This document shows positions 43,600 through 55,607 of a stretch of 64,000 nucleotides of DNA, piece by piece. Source of the stretch: Prostheceraeus crozeri (taxonomy: Eukaryota > Platyhelminthes > Polycladida > Euryleptidae); contig CAJQUW010000879.1 in NCBI GenBank assembly GCA_907163375.1, positions 1-64,000 on the forward strand. The letters run 5' to 3'. The number at the start of each line of letters is the position of its first letter. Position 1 is the stretch's first letter. The notes under the pieces were generated by a model. That model saw only the letters and a program-made list of their open reading frames with translations, searched no databases and had not been told where the DNA came from. Made by a program: the position numbers and the translations under genes.

Positions 43600-43864
43600 C
43601 TTTCCAGGTCAAGAGAATGAAATGATTAGAAAATGGGGAGACGTCTGCTTTCATAGTCTCCTGCGAATCCACATTTGACACTATGTGAGCCAATCAGAGA
43701 CCTCCGTTTCTCCCCTGACTTCGTTGCGGCGGGGAAAAGGAGACGCGCAGACGTCTGACTCATGAATGCTTTTCCCAAATCTAGTTTAGCAGATTGAGTT
43801 GAATATGAGTGTGTTTTATGCGACATGAGAGCAAGTTGGATCCATGCTCATGAAATGAATCTAG
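43600..43864. other. Intergenic spacer of copy 2
   Basis: Contains GTCTGACTCATGAATG (AP-1-like) near 43,756 and repeated GAGACGTCTGC segments. No gene supported. Confidence 0.4.
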
Positions 43865-44272
43865 TCAAGATGCAATTTTCGCCATGTGTCCCTGATAGAA
43901 ATCTTTGGGATCATGTATCGTCTGTGCAGAATAGGATGCAAAATGAAACACTACATGTTCACCTGCATGTTCATCAGTCACTTTCTTAAATTCAATCTCT
44001 GCAACTAATCGTCCTTTCACATCTTTATTTATCAAACTGTCCATGAGCTCTTGGAAAACGAAGTAGCCTTCAACGATAGCAAATTCTAAGTCTGCCTTTT
44101 CATGATGAAAGGAGATGATGTAGTCCCTAATCACACCACGAAGACTTTGTCGATGAAAACGTAGTGAACAAAATTTATTCGTAAACTCTACTTCTTCTGT
44201 CATCTTTCTTCCCTTCACTTTGAAGACATAGCATGAATGACATTCAGGTGCAACATGACACGCTGATGCCAA
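43865..44272 (-). CDS. Orphan family X, paralogue 3 (most complete)
   Basis: About 135 codons open, outermost gene of the leftward arm. ATG usage is unclear, so a spliced or internal start is likely. Features: APECHSCYVFKV, FCSLRFHRQSLRGVIRDYII, FVFQELMDSLINKDVKG, AEIEFKKVTDEHAGEHVVFH, and FHFASYSAQTIHDPKDFYQG followed by HMAKI, the signature common to all three family members. Not recognised. The mixed alpha-beta look is compatible with a small beta-sheet binding protein. The frame looks whole. Confidence 0.5.
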   Translation of the reverse strand: MASACHVAPECHSCYVFKVKGRKMTEEVEFTNKFCSLRFHRQSLRGVIRDYIISFHHEKADLEFAIVEGYFVFQELMDSLINKDVKGRLVAEIEFKKVTDEHAGEHVVFHFASYSAQTIHDPKDFYQGHMAKIAS

Positions 44273-44463
44273 ATCTGGTCTCTGTTTTCCCGTCCGAGGC
44301 TTGTTTCACCCGCTAGAGCGATTTTCATAAAAATTCTAACTCTGTCGTTTTTTCGTCAATGTCGAAAATGTCAATAACGTCTCACTTCTAAACGAAGGCA
44401 GAGTGGAACAAGCCATGTTTTCCACTGAATTTGTCTCATTCTTAGCTTTCAAACGAGCTATTG
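44273..44463. repeat. Subterminal region shared with copy 1
   Basis: TTCTAACTCTGTCGTTTTT and CACTGAATTTGTCTCATTCT with CTTTCAAACGAGCTATTGC also occur in the subterminal repeats of copy 1 (9,715-9,740; 9,186-9,225; 9,480-9,525). Present on the right side only. Confidence 0.75.
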
Positions 44464-45023
44464 CTCGACCCTCTACGATGACCAGAAGCCGAGTTAAAAC
44501 ACTGGGTCGTTTTTTCAAAAAGTTCCAAAATCTTGGAAAATGCGCAAAAACTCGATTTTTAACAGGCTCTCATTTGGAAACGGAGCCTGCCACGCATCTG
44601 AAAAGAGTGGATCCTAGAGAACAAAGCGCGGTCTTGCCCCTAAAAGAAACCCGAGCTCTTCATTCACTTCCAATCCTCCGCTATTCATCGTCAAAGTTGG
44701 CTAAAAAAGCGACATTTCACATTTGGACTTGAAAAAAATTTTCAACCACCGTAGTGAAACATTTTCGAAAAAATTTTTTGTGCGAATTTTAACCTGAAAC
44801 CTTGATAGAAGCCTCTTTCACATGATTCTCAACAACTTTGGTCTTTTGAACCAACTTGGCCAGTTGAGTCGTTGGGGGGGGGGGCGGTTTCATGAACATC
44901 TCTCCTCCTCACGGACCCATTCCTCCCAGCACATCCTTGGCGACTTCCTTCCAGAGGGGGTGCGTCAGCCTGATGACTCATCGTTTCGCATTTTGGCCTT
45001 GAATTTGCCACGGGGTTACTACT
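44464..45023 (-). repeat. Terminal inverted repeat of copy 2, right
   Basis: Reverse complement of 28,984-29,543, with about one substitution seen; even the 11-base G run has equal length. Ends in GGGGTTACTACT. Confidence 0.97.
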
Positions 45024-47440
45024 AGTGATTAATGACTTGCATTTCTTTGTGTTAATTGTCAAGTCCATTGAGTTCGACCATTGAAGCATTTCTTGGTGAG
45101 CTCTGTGCTAATGCTGGTTACCGATATTTTGTTGGAAGAGTTGAAGACACAGTGTAACGTCGTCTGAGTAATTTGCCATGTGACAGTCATCACTTTTCCT
45201 CACTAGTGTAGCTGTTGTGAACTTGTGAGCGCAAGTAAGCACAGGCCCAGGATTGATACCTGAGGTAAACCGGATGTGATCTTAGTTGCCGTGCTGCAAA
45301 TTGCTCCAACTCTACTCTAACATATTGATATCTGTTGGTAAGATAGTTACAAATGAACTTGACAAACATAGAAGGAAACCGACATTCGATTATTTTTCCA
45401 CTATGAAATCGCTTCGAAGCTTCCCAAGCGCTTTTGAAAAGTCATAGGCGATTATCATGGCCCTGTGTTCATTGGATCGTCAAGGTATTGAGTCAAGGTC
45501 TCCTGTAAGGATAATAAAGCGCATGTCGTTGAGGAGTTTTGGCGATATCCAAATTGATGATCGTCATCATAAAAAGTTAAGATTGTGCTTTTCATTGAGT
45601 TGAGGATGACTTTCTCAAGGAGCTTTGCTGGGAAGGGTAGTACGCTGATCGGGCGAAGATCATTGACAGTTGGAGATGGGCACTTTGGGACGGGAGTCAC
45701 TGCTGCATATTTCCACAATTTTTGGCAATTTTGCAAGTACAACACATATTTGAAATAACTTGAAAAGTGGTACAGTCATGGTATCCACTGCAGCTTGATA
45801 TAGAATAGTCGGAATATCAAAGGAAGGTTTTATGCTTGGAAAAATCCATTATCAACTTCTTCAGTAATGTTGGGGATACTTCAAAGTTCCAGTCGTGCCC
45901 CTCCGTTAACCTGTTTTCGACATTATTAAGGAGAAAGGGAGAGAAAACAGAGGAAAGAGATGTATTTATTTCTTCAACACTTTCCTGCACAGATCCATAT
46001 TGCGATATCAAAGATGTTAGCGGATCGGATTTGATGCCTTGGATCCCACATAAGTATTTGCCGTCCTCCAGATGTCTCTTCCCTGCATTTTCTTGGTCCG
46101 GTTGATTCTAGACTTGCTCATCTCTTCAGAGACTTTCTTCTTTAAGTGATTACATAATGTAAAGTTCTTGCTACGAAATGTTGCCCGACGTTTGCTAATA
46201 AGGTCTTTTATCTTCGGTGCTATTCAATGTTTATCACGTGCAGTACAGCGAACAGATGAATGAGGAATAGAGCAATCAGCTGCACAGTTTAATATAACAT
46301 GAAATGTATCACATTTGACATCCAAAGTCAAGTCAGGGTCGTCAATAACTCAGTCGACAAGATTAATAACCTCCAAGAAACCTCGCACAAAGGATTCACG
46401 CAAGTCAATCACTTTCGAATTAAAGCATGAGAGTTTTTCTTTATTAGACGGGGTTGCTAAGAGGGAGAAATGTGGTGTGCTTGATCTATCGAAATGTACA
46501 CATTTACTAATGCTGTATTCGCAGATTAGATTCTCAGATAGTGTAATCGAGCTGCACATCGTCGCAGCTAGAGATATTATGCATGTTTCTCAAGCCAAGG
46601 GATACGCCTATTTCTTTGATACTGTATCGATTTAGATCACCAGCGAGTATAATTTCGTAAGAGGGAAATATTTTCACAAAGTCATCGACCATGGTGATCA
46701 TGAAATCAGTTATCTAGCTCGAAAGCTGAACTGCAGCAACAGGTGGAATATACATGCCAATAAGAAAAATATTCAGATGTGGAAATCTTAGGGCAAGACA
46801 CTCAATGTATAGACTCTTTGACTCATACTGCAACAGCACCACCAATACGATTGACACGGTCCTTGCGCAAACAATTATAGCCAGATATTTGAGATAGGCA
46901 TTTATCATGTCTGTTAGAGTTAAACCACGTCTCAGAGCACACAAAAATATCAATGTTCTTGGTACGTATAGCAGTAGATATTTCATCCATCTTGGAAACA
47001 GCGGAACGAACATTTGAACTTAGTATTGCAGGCAGTTCGTAAATTTTTGACTTGGGTTTAGAGTTTGATCACCATTCGAAGATATAATCGTTAAGAAAAA
47101 TCCGAGTTAGTTGATTTCTTGGCAATCAGCCCACGTGAAATAATCACATCTTCTCCGGCGTTCCGTCTGCGCCTCAGTTCTTGTCTCAGTTCGAATGATT
47201 CTTGCCTTTGAATCTTTGTTTGATCAGAATTGATAGAACGTTTTTGTACTCATTGAGATTTCTAAGCTTTTTCGCTGACTTCAATACTTTCATTTTATTA
47301 TCTTGAGTGTCACAGGCTGACTGCAAAATTCTTGGTCTTCTTTGATCTATACGCCCAAGACGCACAACACGCCATTGATGTAATAACAACCATAGCTTTG
47401 TGACATTGCGAGTGCAAATTGTCTGAAAGCATCCGTGATT
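45024..47440 (-). mobile_element. LINE A, 5' part (ORF1 end, endonuclease, RT)
   Basis: Minus strand, in order: an ORF1 C-terminal piece (RVVRLGRIDQRRPRILQSAC, then KVLKSAKKLRNL and LRQELRRRRNAGEDV, 47,100-47,390), a decayed APE-type endonuclease (SETWFNSNRHDKC, 46,700-47,000), then RT with NDLRPISVLPFPAKLLEKVI (45,650-45,710), FGYRQNSSTTCAL, YDFSKAL (about 45,430) and the catalytic box NYSDDVT (about 45,155, from YADD). Many frameshifts and stops: a dead CR1/L2/Jockey-group LINE, truncated at its 5' end. It continues at 28,983 across the Polinton. Target copy AGTGAT at 45,024-45,029. Confidence 0.85.
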
Positions 47441-47799
47441 GTGACACTCTAATTATGACATGTAATCCATTAATACTTAATCTGTCTAGTTCAATATTAA
47501 GTGATTATCAATAATAGAAGATTGATGGACATTATAATCATAGCTGCATGGAAATTCTTATGAAAGTAATAACTTTCTATCAATCAAAATTGTTGATATG
47601 TATTCTTCCAGTTGAGAATAGTAACCTGACAGGTAGTTCGTTTTATAGGCCTACCAACTCCACAATTAAAAATTCATTGGTCTGGAGCATAGCTTGTCGT
47701 AATGATCAGCCACCTTAAAAGTTCTAGATGCAAGCAAGGGTACTTCCAAAAATACTATTTGTTTCTTTAAGGAAAAGTGCTTCACAACCTTTCAAAGCA

Positions 47800-48530
47800 G
47801 CGGTCACGCCAGCACAGTGTGCCGGAGAGGTGGCTTCATTCTTAAAATGTCCGACTATATTTCTCGACGATTTTTGCATGACCTTTTTTGAAATCATAGT
47901 TAGAAAATCACGCGATTAGCCCTTCACAAGAAAATGGCAGTCATAAAAACGAAGCTGCATTCTTAGGCACGATTAAAAAATTCCCAACTATTTCGTCAAC
48001 AGTTTCCTATGTAATTTGACCCGCTCTTTTCAAAGATAATTGTTAGAATGTGACACCGATTGATCGCATCATGCTTAGAGCAATCATAAACGAAGACAAA
48101 AATGCTTATTTGTAGGCTATTTAGTTCAAATATTTACGTGCCGACTGTTGCCTTCAAATGATCAGAGACCTTACTGAAATCAACAGATGATCGGCATAAT
48201 TGAAATCTTTTTCATTTTCTCGAAAAGAGCTGACCGCATGATTTTCTAACAATTATATATTTGAAAAGAGCGGGTCAAATGATATAGGAAATTGCTGGTG
48301 CAATAGTAAGGAATTTTTTTAATTGAGCCCCAGAAAGCAGTCCGACTTTATGTCCGCCATGTATTGAATTTTAGTCATTCTATCAAAAAGGGTTAATCGC
48401 ATGTTGTTTTAAACTGTATATCTCTTGACTTTCGAAAATTTCATGCAAAAATACGTCTGAAACCGTCGAGAAATATAATGGGAAATTTTTAAATGAAGTC
48501 ACCTCTCCTGGCATATCGTGGCAGCAGGAG
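47800..48530. repeat. Old foldback (palindromic) element
   Basis: Left arm about 47,805-48,060 (CGGAGAGGTGGCTTCATTCT ... TTTGACCCGCTCTTTTCAAA) and right arm about 48,240-48,525 are inverted copies, with perhaps 75-80% identity. The unrelated centre is about 180 bp. No coding sequence. Confidence 0.75.
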
Positions 48531-51500
48531 TCGGTAAGATACGTTAAAGGGCGTGTGTGATATGCCCTCCGTAGTGAAAAGATTACAAATGGTATTTGGT
48601 TAGGTGCATTGTTAAGTCAACTAATTAGGAATACTTAACAAATCCTTCTCAATCACAAAAAATAGACTTTCAGAATGTACAATTTCAAGCAGAAATTCGT
48701 GTCCTACATTTTTGTAGCTGACGAAGACTACGGATCAATCGCAGTCTTTGTGGACAATTTCCCATGTCGCTAAACATCTTTGGTTTCCCATTCATTATGT
48801 GGTCAACGGTTATCATGGTGTGTTGAAGCAGACGCATATGCTTATTTCAGCTTCAAATGACCAATCAACAATAAATCGCCAATTCTGACCTACCTGTTGC
48901 ACATCGTACTGCTTCGTTGCAGGCAATGGTTGTATCAAATTATGTATGGAAGCCGATTGAGAATTTTACACCAGTTCTGTCCGACGATCGAAGTACATGT
49001 ATGTATGGCCTGCATTTGGTCTCATAATGTGAAGTGAAATTTTATGCTCAAAAATTGAAATGCCTATTGTACCTAAATCATATTTGATTAGTAGAGCAAT
49101 TTTTTATGACATGTCATATTTTTGCATATTATGCTTGTTACGTCATATTTAGTCATATTTCCAAATTTTCATATATGCGTTGCAATTCTACAACATTGAT
49201 AATGACAGCTGATGAATGACTTAAGTGTGCAAATAGAGGTCCTATCAAATCACTGATATTAAAGCTTCATTCTTTAATTTTTCTACAAATCATCATTGCA
49301 CCACGCAACGCCGTGAGCGATGCTGTATGACATTATGGCTTCAATACTGACTGTCAGACAATAAACACAATCCCACTGCAGCAGTCTTTTCTTCCTTTGG
49401 TGTTCTGTCGAGTTTATGGGTCCTCTTCTTCTAGTGAAATGCAATGGAAGTGGGTTTAAATAACCCCTATAAGTGTCCTGTCCCCCATGTTCTCGCATGC
49501 TTTAGTGAAGGTTGCAATATTTGTTTCAATTTCATTGAGTTTCAAATCACCAGGCCAGTCTCACAAGCGTATTTGAAATTGTGTATTATCGGACACAAAT
49601 TTCAAATCTCACCGTCCATCGTCTAGGCTGCAGACTCTATGTGCCAAAACCTCCTGCAATCCACTTTGGCATCTCGGCGTTATCCCCTCCGTTGTCTTTT
49701 TGCCAGAAGCCACTTCCATAATACAAGAAATATCAATTCTCTTCGCGCGCAGTTTCATGCACCAAACGTCTTAGTACTTCTTTTATTAGCTATGCTGCCT
49801 GAACATGACTTTTATAATATCTAGTTTTTTATCTTTGCATTTCCGTGCATGCTCAGCGCTTAATGCTGGACAAATATATAGCTAATTTCAATTTTAATTA
49901 TATGCAAAATGTTGAATCCTTCGAGTTCTCTTATTTGTGTATACATGCATGTTTTCATACAAAAGAACACATGCCGTCTTTTCTCTTGTTTTCACAATCA
50001 AGCGGTTTCTGTTCTTCTTTTCAGTGAATCTTGGAATGTTATCTAAAACTTCACACGTTGACCCTTTATTTGATACAAGCAATCTATTGTCATCACAATA
50101 GCTTTTTTCAATCAAATAAATCGATTTTCTTGAAATATGACCAGAAGACAAATTGTTAATCAAGGTGATGAAATGTATTGAGATACAATTGGCCTATATT
50201 TACAATTTTGTGAACCATCAGAAAGAATGGCCAAAAAACATCTGATTTTGTGTCAAACATTAAAAGTCATAGTGCTAGAACAATGATCATATCGGAATTC
50301 GGAGTACATTCTATGAAAAATTTAATGTATAGCCTATATATTTTAAAGTGTTCCTATATCATGTAGCTCTATTTTTTGAACGATGGAATATTTAATCATT
50401 CTGAGTATCCTCAAAAAGAAAATATCTATAGGCGTAAAGCAGATAGTTGGCTGCGTAAATGACAACCTGTTGCAGTAGTGGATCAAGCTTAACTGACCGG
50501 CCGGAAAAGATAATTTTTGTCTCATTCTAGAATGACATTTCCGATAAAATTATGAATTTCACACTCAAATTTGGCAGGTTTCAGAAGCATGACTGATCAA
50601 TTGCAGATGCATCAATATATGGTACAGAGATCATGATGCTCAGACTGATAAGGAAGACAAATTTTGTTATAAAATACAAATGTAGATATATCAGTCAGGT
50701 TGTAGCTCTAACAAGGAAAGATCACTGGATGAACTATAGACTTAAGTCTTAGTCCTAAACATTTTATGCAGCAAACTCCACCGACACTGACTTAATTATT
50801 GACGTGGTTCAATATTAGGTAATGAAGAAAATGAAGATCATAAATGTTCACAAAAAGTTTTGAAAAAGTTCCCGATCAGTCATTCTGAAGACGTCACTCA
50901 AAGGGAACGAATCATAAGTGAGCAGGATTTTTACAATCTCAGATCTTGCACCGAAATTTGAAAATTATTGCATTCATATGGTGTGAAGAGGCAACCCAAT
51001 GCATTAGTTGTTTCTTAGCGGATGTAACCTGCCTTTAGAAAACTGATGCTTCTTAATGATATCAGCACAAAGGGTCTGGACTATTTTCCGCATTAGAAGA
51101 AGTTTTTAATTATCAAATGGATATTTCAATGCATTATGATCAATTACTAAGCCCGCTAACACATGTAGACGAAGTGGAATTGAAGTCAGAATGAATATAG
51201 TCCTTAATATTCAAGATTGATATATCGGTTAGGTTCTCTGAGTTAGAATTACACATGAAATTTGTGAACCTGCGAGTGGTCATGAAATTGAGCTGTCACT
51301 TTATTTCAACTGCGCAACATACCTACCGGTACAGCGAGTAGTATTAAAATGACATTGAATTTGCATCGCCAGCATCTGTTCCTGACTACGAAGACTTGCC
51401 TACAGCGGCGCAGAGGAGAGATGATTATTGTGTCCCTACATAAACTAGTGAAAGCATTAAGATATCATAGGAACTCAATGTCATACTTCAAAATAAATAT

Positions 51501-52879
51501 GCGATTTCCAGTTATCGAACATCAGGCGGAAAAGCAACAATTTTAAAAAAATTGAATCTTTTATGCGTTGATGTGAATTTTAAATCACATTTTATGTCAT
51601 CTTAAATTCTGTACCTGATGAAAGCTACAGATATTTTGAAAACTCAATCTTTCAAATGAATCTGGGATTTGGCTCCTTCCAAACACAGAAAAAATCGATG
51701 ACTCAGACAAGGAAACTTTCTAGCAAGGTTGCAAAGCTTGTTTTTTATATTATGACATATAAGTATCTACGTATGTAGACAACAATCAATCATCAGTTCG
51801 GTTTAGATAACTGCAGCGAGTGAAATGGGACGCCTCGAAAGTCACCTTTGCTGGCACCTACGCTTTGTGCTGAGTTATTGATTGTGAGTAAGATTGGAAA
51901 TATCAAAAAGTTAAGTCTGCAATAGAATTTTAGTGTATTGAATTTCGAAATTCAACATCTTTTGGAATTACCAGTTTTTGAAGCGTCTGAATCGAAATGT
52001 GATAACATTTCAATTTCGAGTGAATATCCATGTGACTAAGATAACATACATCATCGAAAAAATCGCTGTTTTTCTTTTTATTAGACAAAAGCATATTTGG
52101 AGCAGATTTATGCAGACTGGGAATTGTAATAATATGTGTATCTTAAATCATAGCCCCCTATGTATTTTTGCCTGCATGCATGTTTAACTACTAAATGTTA
52201 ATGTTAGCGCAGTGATTTAGTGAATACTGAATAACACTGATCTCACCATATTCATGGGAACAAAATATTCAGATATCAATGCATTCATACCTTGATTAAC
52301 AATGTGTCTTCGCCTCATATTTCAAGAAAATTAAGTGATTTGATTGAAAAAAGCTATTGTGATGACAATAGATTGTCTGTATAAATAAAAGGTAAATGTG
52401 TGAAGTTTTCAAGCTGCAACTTTAGTAGTTGATGAAATACGTTTATAAGTAGTATGATGATGCCTATACATTTTAGGTAGAAAAGACGCATACCTCTCAG
52501 ACAACCTAAATTACTCAGAAACTTCAACCTAGCTCACATTATTAGGCAACATAATCAGCTATTTTCCCACAAACTCTCAGACCAATCGGTTCTATAGTTT
52601 CTTCACAGCAGCCGAAAAACGTCGAAAATAGTCGTTTTTATAAAAAATTCGAAAATGTTAAGAAGTTTGGGTAGAGGTTTTCTTCAAAACTAGCAGCTCC
52701 GATATAGATTTTCTTTAGTTTTACACAAAAGCTCACCTTTCGGCCCGATAAACTTTTTAAAATTCAAAGAAAAGTCGAAAAAGTGCACACGCTAATGTGC
52801 ATGTGTCATTCAGTTGCAACCGTGAAAGGGCCAGTATGGTTGATTAATGCAAATATTATCATCAACTTATGAAATTTTA
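48531..52879. other. AT-rich intergenic DNA
   Basis: Short frames only; no recognised domain, RNA or repeat family. The densest frame (49,283-49,498, minus) has no identifiable motif. Confidence 0.5.
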
Positions 52880-53242
52880 ACAAACAGAATAACGCCACTA
52901 GTGTTCAACATTTTTATTTTGTAGATCTCCTGAGCGCTTTCGCGGCCTCATATCATTTTTCTCCTTCTTTTTCTCTCTTTTTGTCTCAATGTAAATTTCC
53001 GTATGACTCATACTGCATGTCTGTTTATTGCTTCCGATTTCTTTATATCATTTTTATTCTGTTCTGGTCGATGGTGTGACAACAACAATTGTGAATTGAC
53101 ATAAAAATTAATAACTGATGTAACTTGCATATCCATATGTAGATGTCCCAACGGTCGTACTCCTCGCGATAAGAGGCCGCGAAAGCTCTCAGGAGACCCA
53201 ATAAATAAGGATGTTGAACACAGTGGCGTTATTCTGTCTGCC
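52880..53242. repeat. MITE-like element with 65-bp inverted ends
   Basis: ACAGAATAACGCCACT.GTGTT... (52,884-52,950) is mirrored at 53,172-53,238 (...GAACACAGTGGCGTTATTCTGT), including GCTTTCGCGGCCTC. About 220 bp of non-coding centre. No clear target duplication. Confidence 0.75.
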
Positions 53243-54556
53243 AAAGTTTATTGGGATTAGATATTGCATCAAAGTCCTGAAATTTTGTCAAGTATATACC
53301 GCATCATTGACACCATATACTCTTACACATATCTTTAAACAGAATTTTTTGAGACGAAAATCTATTAATCCAATTATAATGTGAGCAAATGAAGAGTGAT
53401 AATGAATTTACTACAGACAGTGAAGTAGTCATTATTCACATTTTCAACTCTTTCAAAATCTCATTTCAAGTTCAACAGCCCGAGAACCTAATAAAATCGA
53501 ATTATTTATCGAGCGAGTTGAAAAATTAATTAATTCTAAATTGTGAACTCATGGAACTATCATTTTCAATTCACCAGTTTCTGATCGATTACCACCATGG
53601 GAGGTAGCAGATTTTCATAATCAGTTGCCTGTGATAAATCATTAAGTTTCCGATTGACACTCGCAGCGTTTCGGTCGCGCCATCTGTGCTGATTCAACCT
53701 TGAAAGTTGAGAGGAAAGTGATAATGAGTTGTGACAAGTGGAGCCACTGATATCCAACCATAGGGAACAGAATCGTGCCGCGAATTGTAAGTCGGAAGTT
53801 TGGTTTGGAGGCATCGTAGGTTTCATTATGACGATTTAGTGCTGCGGTCAAAAGTTTTGCCAGATAGTTCTATTAAATCACTAACAAATTAAAAGTCACA
53901 CTGCAATAGAAAATAGCAATGCACTTGCAATTGCATTAACAGTGTAAAGAAGTTTGAAGAAAATTTGAATCTGCTTTTTTCATCTTTCAATTAGATTATG
54001 AATGCAGAAAGAAAAATAGTGAGGTGCATATTCTTTTCACATTTTATAACTTGTCGTAATATAGATTTCAGTTTTAAAATCTAAAACCATGCTCAATAGT
54101 AGGAATACATAATGTTTGAATCACTGCGCTAAAAATTTTTCTTTCCTATTTTACATGCACGCTGAGTTGAGAGCAACACATTAATCCATTTCTCAGTCAG
54201 TTTCTGAAACCGCAACCAACAGGAATTTTGGGGTTTGGCTTTAATGCGCAGTTTGGCATTTAGTGAATTATAATAAAAATATAAAATCAACCAGAGTTTG
54301 ATCAGAAATGTGGTGATCGACCCCCTTGAGTTTCTTGACTCCTTCTCAGGTGACGTCTGCAATATGGGGACTTGCCAATGGGTCAACTCTTGCTTTTAAT
54401 GTGGAATTCTCCCCTTTCTTGCATCGATGTCTTGACTACATTCTTTCGTTTCAGGCCGAAGAATAATAGCCACACCTTAACAACTGCAAAATGGTGTACG
54501 GAAAATTCATCCCTTGGAAAATTCCAGAGCTTTCGGGGATGCGATTTTTTATCCCC
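53243..54556. other. AT-rich intergenic DNA
   Basis: Nothing supported. Confidence 0.5.
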
Positions 54557-55607
54557 ACAGCTGTCTCGCATCGCAGAAAACCTCTATGGGAATGTTTTGT
54601 TAATTCCAATACACCGTAGTAATGAGTTATTTTGTGTAGTATCATGCATGTTCACATACTGCTTACACATACATGTGCAGTGTATAAAGTGTGTTGCTAA
54701 ATACTGTAGGCCCCTATATAGTCCGGCAGCCAGAACGAGTTTCTGCAGGGAACGAGGCCGAAAGTGAGACTTTCACAGAATGATGTGCACCTTATACCTA
54801 CTACGAATCGGAACGTCTGCCGAGTTCTAGTGAGTTCCTCTTCTTGTCAGACAGGATCAAAGAAAAACACATGTAAATCCAATGGGACGCAGATTGCAGT
54901 TTTTGGCAGAAATGAAATTTTCCATGTTTTCTCTGATTAAACAAAAAGTATTAAGCCCAGAGTCATAATTTTTGGCATGGAATGTCTTCAATTCACTTCC
55001 TTTAATTTTCATGTAACCCTGTCTATATAGCTAAACACATGTAGATTTGGCGAGCCTCTTAATGTCGGCAAACACAAACATTTTGAGCAACTTTATCCAC
55101 ATTTAACCACATTCTCGCATACATTTCCTATTAGATGCATGATAAAAGCACATGCATATCATAGGAAATAACCTGAAGACATTACGTGTCAAACATTATG
55201 ACTCTGGGTTAATACTTTTCGTTTAATCAGAGAAAACATGGAAAATTTCATTTCTGCCAAAAACTGCAATCTGCGTCCCATTGGATTTACATGTGTTTTT
55301 CTTTGATCCTGTCTGACAAGAAGAGGAACTCACTAGAACTCGGCAGACGTGCCGATTCGTAGTAGGTATAAGGTGCACATCATTCTGTGAAAGTCTCACT
55401 TTCGGCCTCGTTCCCTGCAGAAACTCGTTCTGGCTGCCGGACTATACAGGGGCCTACAGTATTTAGCAACACACTTTATACACTGCACATGTATGTGTAA
55501 GCAGTATGTGAACATGCATGATACTACAAAAAATAACTCATTACTACGGTGTATTGGAATTAACAAAACATTCCCATAGAGGTTTTCTGCGATGCGAGAC
55601 AGCTGTC
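54557..55607. repeat. Young foldback element, ~430-bp arms
   Basis: 54,557-54,985 and 55,180-55,607 are inverted copies with only a few differences (about 97% by eye). They start ACAGCTGTCTCGCATCGCAG at both outer ends and leave a ~195-bp centre. Each arm carries an open frame of about 70 codons that ends in the same plus/minus text; it looks fortuitous. Confidence 0.85.

Larger units (their letters stand above)
28984..45023 (+). mobile_element. Polinton/Maverick copy 2, complete with both ends
   Basis: Seen: 560-bp inverted repeats at 28,984-29,543 and 44,464-45,023, with AGTAGTAACCCC at each outer end, and flanking AGTGAA (28,978-28,983) and AGTGAT (45,024-45,029), a 6-bp duplication with one mismatch. 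The polymerase, size (16.0 kb), AG...CT ends and 6-bp duplication fit Polintons. Two arms: a rightward arm (coiled-coil gene, polymerase) and a leftward arm of at least eight small genes. No integrase, packaging ATPase, protease or capsid gene is recognisable. It is a fossil: the polymerase and several small genes are broken (roughly ten breaks overall), whereas the terminal repeats differ at about one position, which points to a recent insertion or to repeat homogenisation. Confidence 0.93.

Noticed and set aside
49283-49498. 71-codon minus-strand frame with aromatic/Cys-rich end
   Set aside because: Looked transposase-like at first, but no motif could be named.
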